A DNA stretch of 28,566 nt from Gracilaria caudata (taxonomy: Eukaryota > Rhodophyta > Florideophyceae > Gracilariales > Gracilariaceae): assembly GCA_030374735.1 (NCBI GenBank), contig JASCIV010000257.1, positions 1 to 28,566 of the forward strand. Reading direction: 5' to 3'. The position numbers were made by a program, and so were the translations under genes. This document shows, piece after piece, positions 1 to 8,930 of the stretch (the first letter of the stretch is position 1; each line of letters starts with the position of its first letter). Under the pieces are notes generated by a model, which saw only the letters and a list, made by a program, of their open reading frames with translations, ran no database searches and was not told the DNA's origin.

Positions 1-355
1 GCGACGGAGGAGCACGGAGGTGACGGGCGCCGGGGGATGTGTTGGCGGAAGGGGACGAAACGACAGGCGGTGGGTGGTGACAGTCGCGCGCTCGCGGGTT
101 TGAGCGCTTGTTGACGCCGCAGGAGGAGCGGTGGCGCGGCGCGCGCGGTCTGTGCGCACGTGGCAAAAACGGCGGCAGCAAGGGCGTGGTCAACGCCGCT
201 CACGTGCGCAGCAACCGGTCGGCAGCGAGGCGGTCGCGGCCGCGCACGCGTGGCCACGTGTGCCAAATTCATTGCGGCGCAGTGTCTTGACGCGCGCGCG
301 CGGTGGACGCGGCCGGCGCGGGCGGCGTGCGCGGCTGTGGACGCGCGAAGAGACG
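1..355. other. GC-rich region upstream of the HAD phosphatase
   Basis: Very GC-rich sequence with no recognisable gene. Reading frames remain open here on both strands, as expected from base composition alone. The phosphatase frame is open upstream to about 131 but has no ATG before 356, and the translated Arg/Ala-rich stretch resembles no domain. It presumably holds the promoter and 5' leader of the downstream gene. I see no TATA box. Confidence 0.5.
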
Positions 356-1066
356 ATGGCGGCGGCGGCGGCGGCGGAGGAGCACGTCGCGTCGCGCGCG
401 CGCGCCAGCGCGGTGCTGTTTGACCTGGACGGCACACTGGTGGACTCTCTGGGCGACATTGCGGCGTCGTGCAACCACGCGCTCGACTCGCTGCGCGTGC
501 GCACGCTGCCGCAGGGCCGCTACGCGCAGCTGGCCGGCGGCGGCACGCGCCGCCTCATGACGCGGCTGCTGCAGCTGCAGACCGGCGAGCCGCCGTCGCC
601 CGATCTGCTGCAGCGCGCGATCGAGCTCAAGCTGCACTTCGAGGCTACCACGCCGTCGCGCGCCGCGCCGTTCGACGGCGTGCGCGACATGCTACTGCGT
701 CTGGCCGCGGCCGGCGTGCGCATGGCGGTGCTGTCCAACAAGACGCACGCCACGGTGCGGCGCGTGGTGCACGCGCACTTTGGCGACGTGCCGTTTGTGG
801 AGGTGGCCGGCGCCACCGACGACGCGCCGCTCAAGCCGGACCCCAGCGTGGCGCTGCGCATCGCGCGCACGCAGCTGGAGGGAGTGGCGCCGCGCGAGTG
901 TCTGTTCGTGGGCGATACGGAGGTGGACATGGCCACAGCGCTGGCGGCCGGCATGGTGCCGGTGGCCGTTCCGTGGGGCTTCCGCGACGCCGCGCAGCTG
1001 GCAAAGTGCGGCGCCGCGCACGTGGTGAACTCGCCCGCCGACATCTGCGCGCTGCTCGGGTGCTGA
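356..1066 (+). CDS. HAD-superfamily hydrolase, phosphoglycolate phosphatase-like
   Basis: A 236-residue haloacid dehalogenase-type phosphatase. All four HAD motifs are visible: motif I FDLDGTLVDS (residues 22-31, nucleophile Asp23 and acid Asp25), motif II Ser127 in VLSNK, motif III Lys160 in LKPDP, and motif IV GDTEVD (186-191). The region between motifs I and II is the alpha-helical C1-type cap typical of Gph/PGP-like enzymes. The likely reaction is phosphoester hydrolysis of a small metabolite; phosphoglycolate is the family guess, but the substrate cannot be read from sequence. I chose the ATG at 356 because it is the first in-frame ATG. The following Ala/Glu run is short and gives no convincing targeting peptide. 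The gene is intronless and extremely GC-rich. It is convergent with the actin-related protein, and only 14 bp separate the two stop codons. Confidence 0.85.
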   Translation: MAAAAAAEEHVASRARASAVLFDLDGTLVDSLGDIAASCNHALDSLRVRTLPQGRYAQLAGGGTRRLMTRLLQLQTGEPPSPDLLQRAIELKLHFEATTPSRAAPFDGVRDMLLRLAAAGVRMAVLSNKTHATVRRVVHAHFGDVPFVEVAGATDDAPLKPDPSVALRIARTQLEGVAPRECLFVGDTEVDMATALAAGMVPVAVPWGFRDAAQLAKCGAAHVVNSPADICALLGC

Positions 1067-1080
1067 GGTAGCGTTTTTTT

Positions 1081-1331
1081 TTACGGGCTCTTGCGGTGCA
1101 GCACGGCGGCGCCGTGCTCAAAGTACTCGCTGCGCGACACGGCGAGCGAGCGCAGCGTGGTGGACAGACTGCCCAGGATGGAGCCGCCCGTGAAGGCGGA
1201 GCTCAGCCGATCTCGCGGCGCGTACACGCGCAGCACGCCGTCGCGCGCGTTGGAGCGCTCGCGCAGCTGCTGCAACACGCGCTTGGCGAAGCCCGGCAAC
1301 AGCGTGCTGCCGCCCTGTTGACAAGCCGCGC

Positions 1332-1378
<47 letters not shown>

Positions 1379-2467
1379 AAACGGTAAACAAGCTGTCAGC
1401 AGCACAGAAAATCCAATCAGCAGCGCTGTTGCGCGAGCGCTGCGCGTGGGAGTGATGCGCGTGCGTACCGTCAGTAACACGCTTGCGCGCAGCGCGGCGC
1501 GCGCGCCCATGTCCACCTGGTGCAGGCACTGCGCCGCGCACTCGCCCACGCCGTGTTGCTCGCTGCCGATCAGCGACGGCTGGAACGCGATCTCCGCCGC
1601 GCGGAAGCGCTCTGCCCCCAGCCGGATCTCGTTGCCGTCCGGCAGCGTCGCGCTCGCGCCCAGGCTACCGCTCGCGCCGCCCTGCGCCACCAGCCGCCGC
1701 TCCTGCTCGCGCGCGTCCTCCGCCACGTAGCACAGGCGCTCCTTGAGCCGGCGCACCGTCTGCCGCTCCGACGACGTGGCGAACAGCGCCGCGCCGCTCT
1801 TGCGGAGCAGCGCGCACAGACGCTCGCTGATGTCGCGCCCGCCCAGCTCGCTGCGCTGCACCGCGTGGGTGGCGACGTGGCCGTGAAGAACGGGCACCGC
1901 GGTGGTGAGCGTGTCGCCCATATCCAGCACCAGTCCACTGGTTCGACCGGATGCATACAGCGACAACACCGCCGGCAACGCCACGCACAACGAGGGCGCG
2001 TTCAGACTCTCGAAGAAAAACTCCGCCATGCGCTCGCGATTGCTGCGCGCGTTGAGCGCGTTTTCGGTCACCACAAACGGGTGTTCGCCGTGCGCCACGC
2101 TCAACAAATCGGTGCTCACGTGTCGCCAGATTTCCTCTGCGCCGCCCCAATCGCGCACGCAGCCGCGGTGCATGGGGTACTCCAGCCGCAGCACGCCGCT
2201 GAGCGTGCGCAGCTGGTCGCCCACAAACGGCGCGCCGTCGGTGGTGCGCGCGCTGTGCGACGCGTACTTCTCGCGCGACGCGTGCGGCGTGAACGCGCTC
2301 AGGTCGGAGGCGTTGGTGGTGCTGGGCAGAACGCGCGGCATCTTGGCGTGACCGACCAGCGTGCCGATCAGCACGGACGGGTCCGGCGTGCCGGCGTAGC
2401 CGCCTTTGGTCAGACCGCAGCCCAGATCGAGCACCACCGGCTGGTTGAGGTCGTGTACGGAGCTCAT
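1081..2467 (-). CDS. Divergent actin-related protein, two exons, Arp1-like
   Basis: Two exons, 2467-1469 and 1314-1081, join in phase 0 to give 410 residues with an actin fold. Phosphate-1 loop LGCGLTKGGYAG (residues 15-26), phosphate-2 LDMGDTLTTAVPV (181-193) and the adenosine motif GGSTLLPGF at the exon junction are recognisable. The C-terminus keeps the GGSILGSL and YFEHGAAVLHRK blocks. Local wording (EHPFVVTE, NRERMAEFFFE, VLSLYASGRTSG, GGSTL) is closest to Arp1/centractin as I remember it, but several regions diverge and dynactin is absent from most algae and plants, so the class is uncertain. Two residues used by actin for ATP hydrolysis are changed: the Gln137 position is Pro165 and the His161 position is Thr189. 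The intron (1315-1468, donor GTACGC, acceptor CAACAG) is required, since reading through gives Arg/Ala-rich nonsense after the conserved domain. Start ATG at 2467. Confidence 0.8.
1337..1374. repeat. (CA)19 dinucleotide microsatellite inside the ARP intron
   Basis: Nineteen uninterrupted CA units on the + strand, followed by a run of seven A. On the transcribed strand this is poly-U then (UG)19, starting 22 nt upstream of the intron's 3' AG, so it occupies the place of the polypyrimidine tract. Confidence 0.97.
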
Positions 2468-2769
2468 TGTCGTCACGGCAAACAACGCGCGGCGGTACCG
2501 CCGTACACTACACACAAACAAACTACGCTTGAAGATACAAACAACGCGCTCTTCAATGCCACCTTTCGTTGATCGCTTTCAAACGCTCAAAATAGAAAAC
2601 GCACAAAAAGTTGAAACAAATAAAAAGTTTGAGACAGCGCTGACGCAATGCCGTCTCCGGTCTCGTCCACGACGCCGCCTTCTGCTGCCCTCCACTGCTC
2701 ACTCCCGCTCGCCCATCACCTACACCACGTGCAAAGCTTCATTGCACTTTCAGCACGCGCTCCTCCTCC

Positions 2770-3160
2770 ATGGCCGACAACAGCGATACGCCCATGGACG
2801 CCCCCAACGGCACCGCAGTCGCCGAGCCGCAAGTCAAGCCCGAGGAAACCGCCCAACCGCCCAACACCGACGTGCTCGAGGAGGATGACACTTTTGAGGA
2901 GTTCGAAGATCGAGGTACGTCTATGCCCCACACCGCACCCCCTGCAAACCGCCGCATCTAATTGAGTCAACCGGTTTTATGTTTCTGTTTTTTTTTTTCG
3001 TTTTGGCCATACGGCTGCAGACTACACCGAAAACCAAATGGACGCCGACGACAATGTGCAGTGGGAGGACAACTGGGACGACGAGGTAGAAGGAGAGGAT
3101 GACTTCTCCCGTAGACTACGTGCAGAGCTGGAAGCACAAAAGAACATTGCCAAGGAGTAA
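2770..3160 (+). CDS. SEM1: 26S proteasome lid subunit SEM1/DSS1
   Basis: Exons 2770-2914 and 3021-3160 give 94 residues. The intron (2915-3020) has donor GTACGT, a long poly-T run and acceptor CTGCAG. The protein is a short acidic chain with the two hallmark blocks of DSS1/SEM1: LEEDDTFEEFED (residues 36-47) and WEDNWDDE followed by DDFSRRLRAELE (63-86). The family is an intrinsically disordered subunit of the 19S lid and of other PCI-domain complexes such as TREX-2, and it binds BRCA2 in animals. The length is slightly above the usual 70-90 because of a longer Pro/Thr-rich N-terminus. The second exon would be missed if the first frame were read through, since it ends in the intron. The gene lies about 300 bp from the divergently transcribed actin-related protein. 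Confidence 0.95.
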
Positions 3161-3693
3161 AAAAAGTGTTGCAGCGTCACAACCCAAGCATTGCTTGCAT
3201 GAGCTCACCACCTCTTACAAATTCGCTTCCACCGCGCGAATACAGTCACTTGCTGACGGATCCCGCCGTTCTCATCCCGTGAGATTTGTGTTTCGTCCCT
3301 CCGAGACCACCTTCATACCATTACCATCATCATGATGGTAGATACTGCGATGATAATCGGCGAATACTGTCCTTTTGTGTGGCAACCACATGCCTTCCTT
3401 CCCTGTATGGCACTAAAATACAAACACACCAAACAGTCGCTGTGGCTTACGTGCGCCGCGTCTGCCGCTTCTACAAGAGAATCTACATACGTGCTAACGG
3501 TTTCCGGGCGAACCAGTTACAATAATCTAAATTCGTGCCACCACACGTACGTCCAAAATTTGTAGATACAGTTCGGTACGGCTTCTTGTTGCTTACTCCT
3601 CCTCAATCTTCCAATGCCCCACCCGCCCTCCGAATACTCTTCTCCAAATTCCGTCGTACCTCTCCGACACTCAGTCCTCACTGAATCTTCGTC
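3161..3693. other. Intergenic region between SEM1 and the F-box/LRR gene
   Basis: The two flanking genes converge here, so this holds both 3' ends. I see no convincing coding signal. A small near-palindrome built on CATCATGATG lies around 3327-3342. Confidence 0.4.
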
Positions 3694-5424
3694 TTAATCA
3701 TCACGTGCATCATCTTCGCCATCATCGTCATGGTGATGCACTGTCCCCTGCTCAGCCGGTGATGGGAACGTTAGCAATGTCTTTGCGTTCAATCGCAACC
3801 AATACGTATTCAACTTGGGTAGTTTCTGCTCTGCAAGTGCAATCGTTCGCATCAGTTCGTCGTAAAGCTCCTTTGCATTACTGTCGTAACGAAGGGCAAG
3901 TCCAAAACACAACACCTTCATGTTCGCATTGTGACGCATCACCCATTTCACCATGTCGATAATGCTGCGCATCTGTGATCGTCCTGGGGAGTGGATACCG
4001 GCCACAAAGTACTCCAGCCTGTCCCCATGACACTTCATAATTCTCTGCAGTGAGGTAACTGAAAGCGCTGGCTCAGCAATCACCAGCTGTCGCAAGCACT
4101 TTGCCCCCTCAAGTGCAACAACTACATCTTCGTCAATAACAGCACGAGGTACCGCATTTTGTCCTACGCTGCAGCATTTTATCGTCAGAGATTTTAGGTT
4201 CTTCAACAAGGACAGAACAGTTCTAAAACGCAGTACCATAGTCGGATGGACTTGAATATGAAGCTCCTCAAGATTTTGTAGGTGCGTTAGTGCCGTCATA
4301 ATTTCGTCCGTGTCGCCCATGACTGTCTCAGCTTTCACAAGCGTCTTTGAGAAAGACGGTACATCCAGTACGAGTCGCGGGAGATTGTAGAACATGGAGC
4401 GACAGATATATAATTTGGGCTTGTTCGGGTGCGTTTCAAGCGTGCTGCAAAGGCCCTCATGTAGTTCATAGTTATGCAGCGAAACCGATTGCAGCTCAGA
4501 GTATGATCTAATAAGCGTGAGGAACGAACTCGAAATTTCGGGATCCATTCCGCCGTTGAATCTGAGGTGCTTGATGCCTGGACAATGAGCCACGATTTGG
4601 GTGGCAATATCATCCGCAATGTCTACAGCGGAAAACAGGGTGAGAGTATGAAGTGAAGCTCCGTGCTTGGAGAAAAATCGGGTCACCCTCTTTGGCAAAG
4701 TGCCGTACGTTATGCGAACGTTCACGTTCGTAAGATTCGGCAACGATAACGAATTAACCATGTCCACAAAGTTGGCGTTGTGGAAAGAGATCTTGAGATT
4801 TTGCAGCGATGAAGACGAAAGTTGAATGACGTCGACCACTTTTTGCAACATCTGCGCACAGTACTCACCGTTCCGTGGCATACCAGATACATCAATCTCT
4901 GTGAGGCGCGGTTTTGTTGATAGCACAATTTCTGTGAGCTCTAGTCGGAAGTAATGACTTATAGTAGTCATTTTGTGAAGGTTGAATTTCTTGAGATGAC
5001 CATTCTGCGCTCTGTAGAACTGCACCAACTCCCTTTTGGCAACGACATGCTTCTCGTTGTATTCGCATACGCTGTGAACGGCGTCGACGTAGCTTAGGTC
5101 TGAATCACACTTGGAAGCTATCAGTGTGCGAATATGTTGATTGGTGAGAGCCAGAGGCAAGAGACAAGGGGCGTTGATGGGCGGGTAGTATGGCACTCCG
5201 CGCTGCGAGTGCTCCAGCGCGTGGTGAATGATTCGGGCTATAACATCGCTTGGGAGTGAATCGAAGCGGACGGTTGGGGATCTAGTTTTGGCTATGGACA
5301 CGGACTCGACGACGATGGTGGTGGCAGGAGACGGGGCGTCATCATGCTTGCGCGACTTTTCCTTTTCGTGAAAGACGGTGGATGGAATGTCCGCGGTTAG
5401 GGAAGTCTTAGGCGGTAGTGACAT
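3694..5424 (-). CDS. F-box-like / leucine-rich repeat protein
   Basis: An intronless 576-residue protein. Residues 54-105 look like a divergent F-box (FDSLPSDVIARIIHHAL, then LPLALTNQHIRTLI). The rest carries irregular leucine-rich repeats, for example LPNLTNVNVRI, LHTLTLFS, IKHLRFNGG, LEELHIQVH, LKSLTIKCC and LRQLVIAEP. The C-terminus is acidic and His/Asp-rich (HHHDDDGEDD). In the family such proteins act as substrate receptors of SCF ubiquitin ligases, with the LRRs binding the target. The sequence supports the architecture but gives no target. The start is the ATG at 5424. The first 50 residues are Ser/Thr/Lys-rich and probably disordered. The F-box call is weaker than the LRR call. Confidence 0.75.
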   Translation of the reverse strand: MSLPPKTSLTADIPSTVFHEKEKSRKHDDAPSPATTIVVESVSIAKTRSPTVRFDSLPSDVIARIIHHALEHSQRGVPYYPPINAPCLLPLALTNQHIRTLIASKCDSDLSYVDAVHSVCEYNEKHVVAKRELVQFYRAQNGHLKKFNLHKMTTISHYFRLELTEIVLSTKPRLTEIDVSGMPRNGEYCAQMLQKVVDVIQLSSSSLQNLKISFHNANFVDMVNSLSLPNLTNVNVRITYGTLPKRVTRFFSKHGASLHTLTLFSAVDIADDIATQIVAHCPGIKHLRFNGGMDPEISSSFLTLIRSYSELQSVSLHNYELHEGLCSTLETHPNKPKLYICRSMFYNLPRLVLDVPSFSKTLVKAETVMGDTDEIMTALTHLQNLEELHIQVHPTMVLRFRTVLSLLKNLKSLTIKCCSVGQNAVPRAVIDEDVVVALEGAKCLRQLVIAEPALSVTSLQRIMKCHGDRLEYFVAGIHSPGRSQMRSIIDMVKWVMRHNANMKVLCFGLALRYDSNAKELYDELMRTIALAEQKLPKLNTYWLRLNAKTLLTFPSPAEQGTVHHHDDDGEDDARDD

Positions 5425-5949
5425 GTCTCACGGGTGCGTAGTGAACTTGCGGGATGCGAGTGAAGAGCAGGAAGCTAGGGCGGGGTGGCACCGTTGCGCG
5501 AAGGAGCACGGGGGTGGGATGGCGGCGACGAGTGCGGAAAGATGCGACGACGACCATGCGACGTGAACCGCTACGGCAAACGCTTGAGGTCGTCGTGTCA
5601 AGTTATCTATCTATCTCGTGATCCAATATCACGGATCGTGATGCATCCTCCTGGCATTCCGCTCCGCCACTCCTGTAACCTTACGTGTCGTGTTTCACAC
5701 GATTTAGAAATTAGTTCGATAAATTAATTAATTATTGTACATTCGCAGATTTGCGGAACACGCGTGATACGCCTCAGAAACTTCACGGATTTGGTCAACA
5801 CCGAAGATCATGATGATCTTCAGCTCGAACGCGAGATGCGATGAATACGAATTTGCGTGAAGGTAAAGTTTGCGGGACAACGCTCCGCCTCCCTGTTTGA
5901 AGACCAAGCGCCAGCGTGAAGGCGTGCATCGCTCTAAACAGTTATTCCA
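5425..5949. other. Divergent intergenic region (LRR gene / TLC gene)
   Basis: This is the head-to-head spacer between the LRR gene (-) and the TLC gene (+), so it should hold both promoters. A short (TATC)n run lies at about 5603-5613 and an AT-rich stretch (taaattaattaattatt) at about 5720-5736. No gene is seen. Confidence 0.4.
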
Positions 5950-6750
5950 ATGGAAACAGTTCCGCACTCCCAGGAGCCCGTTCCAGATCTCGTCATTGCC
6001 TTCGCCACCATAACGTGTGCTCAACTCTACGATGCCTTTCATCGACGTTTCATATCCCCGCGCTTACCTGCGTACAAAAGCCTCTCGTTTCGTGATCGCT
6101 ATGATTGGGATCGTCGCTTCACAAACATAAGCTTTCAGATTTTGCAGCTGTTTTTCAACTTGTACATCTTGTTCATCGACCAGAACGCCAAAACCGATTC
6201 CATCTACGGTTATTCTCGACCGGTTCACGTCGGCTTCGTCATAATTCTTAGCTTTTACATTCACGACACCACAGGCATGGTACTTCACCCGCGACGTTCG
6301 TCTGATACGCCTTTTTGGATTACTCATCACTTTGTCGCTTCGGGTCTGTTGGTCTACAATGTGACCTACAAACAGTCATCTGCCTTCCCGGCAGCTGCCT
6401 TTCTCATCTCAGCCGCTGGACATATTCCAAACGAACTGCGTTGGTTCTTCACCGCCACCGGCGTGTACGAAAGATCGCCGATTCAATTTCGTGATGCGAT
6501 GAACATCGGGTCAGCTGCTTTCAATTCTTTAATATTTGTCGTTCCACCAATCTGGCTATTGTTTCGTTGCGCAGAACAGCTCAATCTTTCGTTATACGCT
6601 TTACTCACTCAGCGAATGACGGCCTGTTGTAATTTCTTTTTCGCACTAATATTCCTCACTCATGTGGGAGTCATAGTAGTCTTGTATCAACGAGTTACCA
6701 GAGAATGGCGTAAACAGCCGCCAAAATTCCGCCACACCAAAGTGGAATAA
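5950..6750 (+). CDS. TLC-domain multi-pass membrane protein (TLCD4/TMEM56-like)
   Basis: A 266-residue protein with about six hydrophobic segments (near residues 12-28, 60-77, 92-108, 124-140, 186-205 and 224-247). The central signature is that of TRAM-LAG1-CLN8 proteins: an Asp-rich turn, then WITHHFVASG with the paired histidines at 126-127, then AAAFLISAAGHIPNELRWFF, which matches the conserved Glu/Pro/Asn-bearing helix after the HH helix. TLC proteins include ceramide synthases and many ER/Golgi or plasma-membrane lipid-handling proteins. There is no Hox-like domain and no full Lag motif, so ceramide synthase activity is not supported; the closest fit is the TLCD family. The start is the ATG at 5950. 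Its stop lies 20 bp from the stop of the convergent cysteine synthase gene. Confidence 0.8.
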   Translation: METVPHSQEPVPDLVIAFATITCAQLYDAFHRRFISPRLPAYKSLSFRDRYDWDRRFTNISFQILQLFFNLYILFIDQNAKTDSIYGYSRPVHVGFVIILSFYIHDTTGMVLHPRRSSDTPFWITHHFVASGLLVYNVTYKQSSAFPAAAFLISAAGHIPNELRWFFTATGVYERSPIQFRDAMNIGSAAFNSLIFVVPPIWLLFRCAEQLNLSLYALLTQRMTACCNFFFALIFLTHVGVIVVLYQRVTREWRKQPPKFRHTKVE

Positions 6751-6770
6751 TGTGCACGTAACCAAGCGTC

Positions 6771-7874
6771 TTAATCCTCCGCCTTCATCTCGTATGCCTC
6801 CTCACGCTGTTTGTCAAACAAAGCAGAAGTCAAGTATCGCTCACCAAACGACGGAATGATGGCAACCACGTTCTTACCAGCAAACTCAGGTCTCTTCGCA
6901 ACTGTAGTTGCGGCAATCACAGCTGCACCCGAAGAAATTCCGCATAACAAACCTTCCTCCACCGCCAATCTGCGTGCCATGTCAATGGCAGCCGAAGAAG
7001 GAACTTGAACCACTTCATCATAGATGCTGGTATCCAACACGGCCGGAACAAAGCCAGCTCCAATTCCTTGGATCTTGTGAGGACCTGGCTTTCCTCCTGA
7101 AAGCACAGGGCTCTCGACCGGCTCTACAACCACAATGTAAGTGTTGGGATTTTTCTCCTTCAGATAACGACCAGCACCAGTGACTGTACCGCCAGTGCCA
7201 ACACCAGACACGAAAACATCACAGTCAAGAGCGTTGGCAATTTCCGGACCGGTGGTTTCATAGTGTGCCTTGGGGTTGTTCGGATTTGCAAACTGCTGCA
7301 ACATAAACGAGTTGGGCGTGTCCCTGCAAATCTGTTCGGCCTTTGTCACAGCACCCTTCATACCCTTGACGGCGGGAGTGAGTACAACATCAGCTCCAAA
7401 AGCCCGAAGAACCATTCGCCTTTCCATAGACATAGAATCGGGCATTGTAAGAATAAGTTTATACCCCCTAGCAGCCGCAATAAACGCAAGCGCAATCCCA
7501 GTGTTTCCAGAAGTGGGCTCAACCAAAACGGTTTTGCCGGGAGTTATCTGACCAGCAGCTTCAGCACCAAGAATCATTCCTCGGCCGATTCGATCCTTGA
7601 CAGATGAGCACGGATTCATGCTCTCTAATTTGGCGTACACATTGGCAACACATCCTTCAGCTTCTGGAATGCGCTTGAGCAATACAATAGGCGTATTTCC
7701 TACCAAACCTGCTGCGTCGGTTGAAACGTTGGCGGCTGTTTCTTGAGCTGGATTGGTGGCTACCATTCGAGGCGTGGAGACGGGCAGCGCATTGCGACGT
7801 TGAAGCGGGCAACATGCGGGGCGTGCTTGCGCATTTCTTACTGGCACAACGTGTGGTGTGGTGAAGGCGAACAT
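6771..7874 (-). CDS. Plastid-type cysteine synthase (O-acetylserine (thiol)-lyase)
   Basis: A 367-residue PLP enzyme that makes cysteine from O-acetylserine and sulfide. The family landmarks are intact: the PLP Schiff-base lysine in SSVKDRIG (Lys93), the substrate loop TSGNTG (121-126), the phosphate-binding GTGGT (226-230), the serine acetyltransferase-interacting loop KPGPHKIQGIGAGF (262-275), and CGISSGA (311-317). The first 50 or so residues precede the catalytic domain and are rich in Arg, Ala, Pro and Thr. They begin MFAFTT, fitting a plastid transit peptide with the Phe near the start that is typical of red and glaucophyte algae. The start is the ATG at 7874. No intron is needed. Plastid location is inferred from the extension. 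The gene converges with the TLC gene. Confidence 0.93.
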   Translation of the reverse strand: MFAFTTPHVVPVRNAQARPACCPLQRRNALPVSTPRMVATNPAQETAANVSTDAAGLVGNTPIVLLKRIPEAEGCVANVYAKLESMNPCSSVKDRIGRGMILGAEAAGQITPGKTVLVEPTSGNTGIALAFIAAARGYKLILTMPDSMSMERRMVLRAFGADVVLTPAVKGMKGAVTKAEQICRDTPNSFMLQQFANPNNPKAHYETTGPEIANALDCDVFVSGVGTGGTVTGAGRYLKEKNPNTYIVVVEPVESPVLSGGKPGPHKIQGIGAGFVPAVLDTSIYDEVVQVPSSAAIDMARRLAVEEGLLCGISSGAAVIAATTVAKRPEFAGKNVVAIIPSFGERYLTSALFDKQREEAYEMKAED

Positions 7875-8930
7875 CTTTGAAGAAGTGGTCAAGATGAAAC
7901 GCAGGAAAGCTTAGCGAAACGAAGCTGAACGCTGCGACGACTAGATGGCGGACAGATCCGATGACGGGCGAGAAGCGGGATGGGAGAATGCTGAGTATGG
8001 TTCACTCGCGGTGGAGATCTGGTGGAGCTGTGGGAGCGAAATGGCGAAAATACCCGTGGGACATTCCGTTGCAGCGGAGAAAATCGAATGTGGATCAACG
8101 AGCGATACTGAATGGTGATTGGCCACACGGAGATTTGTCCAGCTCCAACAACATTCTTTGCAACCCGACTCGCATTGGGACACTTCATCGCCTCATGGGT
8201 TTTGAAAACCCTGGGGCAAAGACGAACTGGAATGCTACAAGGGTAGAGGGATAACGCCTCAAGGAAAACTGCTCTTTCGCTCCTGGCTTTCCTACTGTAG
8301 GGTTTTGAGGCGTTCGAGGCGTTCGAGGCGTACGAGCCTCTTGAAAAGCAAAGTTCGTTGGTGAATTTCAAAGTGCTGTTCGACAGGCAAAAGTTTGTGA
8401 GGAACTCACAGACGAGTGGATATCATAGATTGATTATGAAATTGACGCAGCTACGAGAAGAAGTGACCGGTGTGCCTAACAGTCAGTAACATTCAAAGGC
8501 TCAAAAATATGGGTTTGACTCCCATACAGTGTTTCACCTTTTCAGTGCTCGTATTACAGTCACGATCACCGATACGACTTCATGATGTTGACGATGATGT
8601 CGTATCGATACCGTTGTATCTGTGTGTAAGCGTAGCCCTTCATCAGAGCAGCCTGATGATTTTAGCGTTACACCTCATTTGATAAGTTCATGCAAACCAC
8701 ATGCAAAATGTAACGACCATGATCTTGACTGATGCATGAGCAGAACAACAAAAAGTTTGTGCACATGTAGCACAGGTTATAGTCCACGTTACGTGGGAGC
8801 AGAATTACTTTGGTTTAGTGTTGAAAACATCATGCAAAACAAGATACTACAGTTAAACGTTAAGAAGAGACAACGAGAGGAAGAGGATTGCAGAGTGTGA
8901 TGACGGGCAAACGGAAGGGTGGACATAGTA
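7875..8930. other. Gene-poor spacer with a short tandem repeat
   Basis: About 1 kb without a supportable gene. A - strand frame (about 7889-8371) is open but matches nothing, and it would have to contain the cysteine synthase promoter. Positions 8309-8338 hold about three tandem copies of GAGGCGTTC/GAGGCGTAC. The remainder is AT-richer and unremarkable. Confidence 0.4.

Noticed and set aside
131..355. N-terminal extension of the HAD phosphatase
   Set aside because: The frame is open but begins only with GTG; the first ATG is at 356 and the translated stretch is compositional Arg/Ala-rich sequence.
1337..1374. Telomeric or satellite repeat
   Set aside because: It is a simple CA microsatellite confined to one intron.
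1520..2572. 350-codon + strand open frame opposite the actin-related protein
   Set aside because: Its Arg/Ala/His-rich composition is the antisense shadow of a GC-rich conserved gene.
7889..8371. 160-residue frame upstream of cysteine synthase
   Set aside because: No known similarity, no visible domain, and it would occupy the cysteine synthase promoter.
8509..8525. tRNA T-arm-like hairpin (ATGGG, loop TTTGACT, CCCAT)
   Set aside because: The following bases (ACAGTGT) have no matching acceptor strand 65-90 nt upstream, and no D-arm or anticodon arm is visible.
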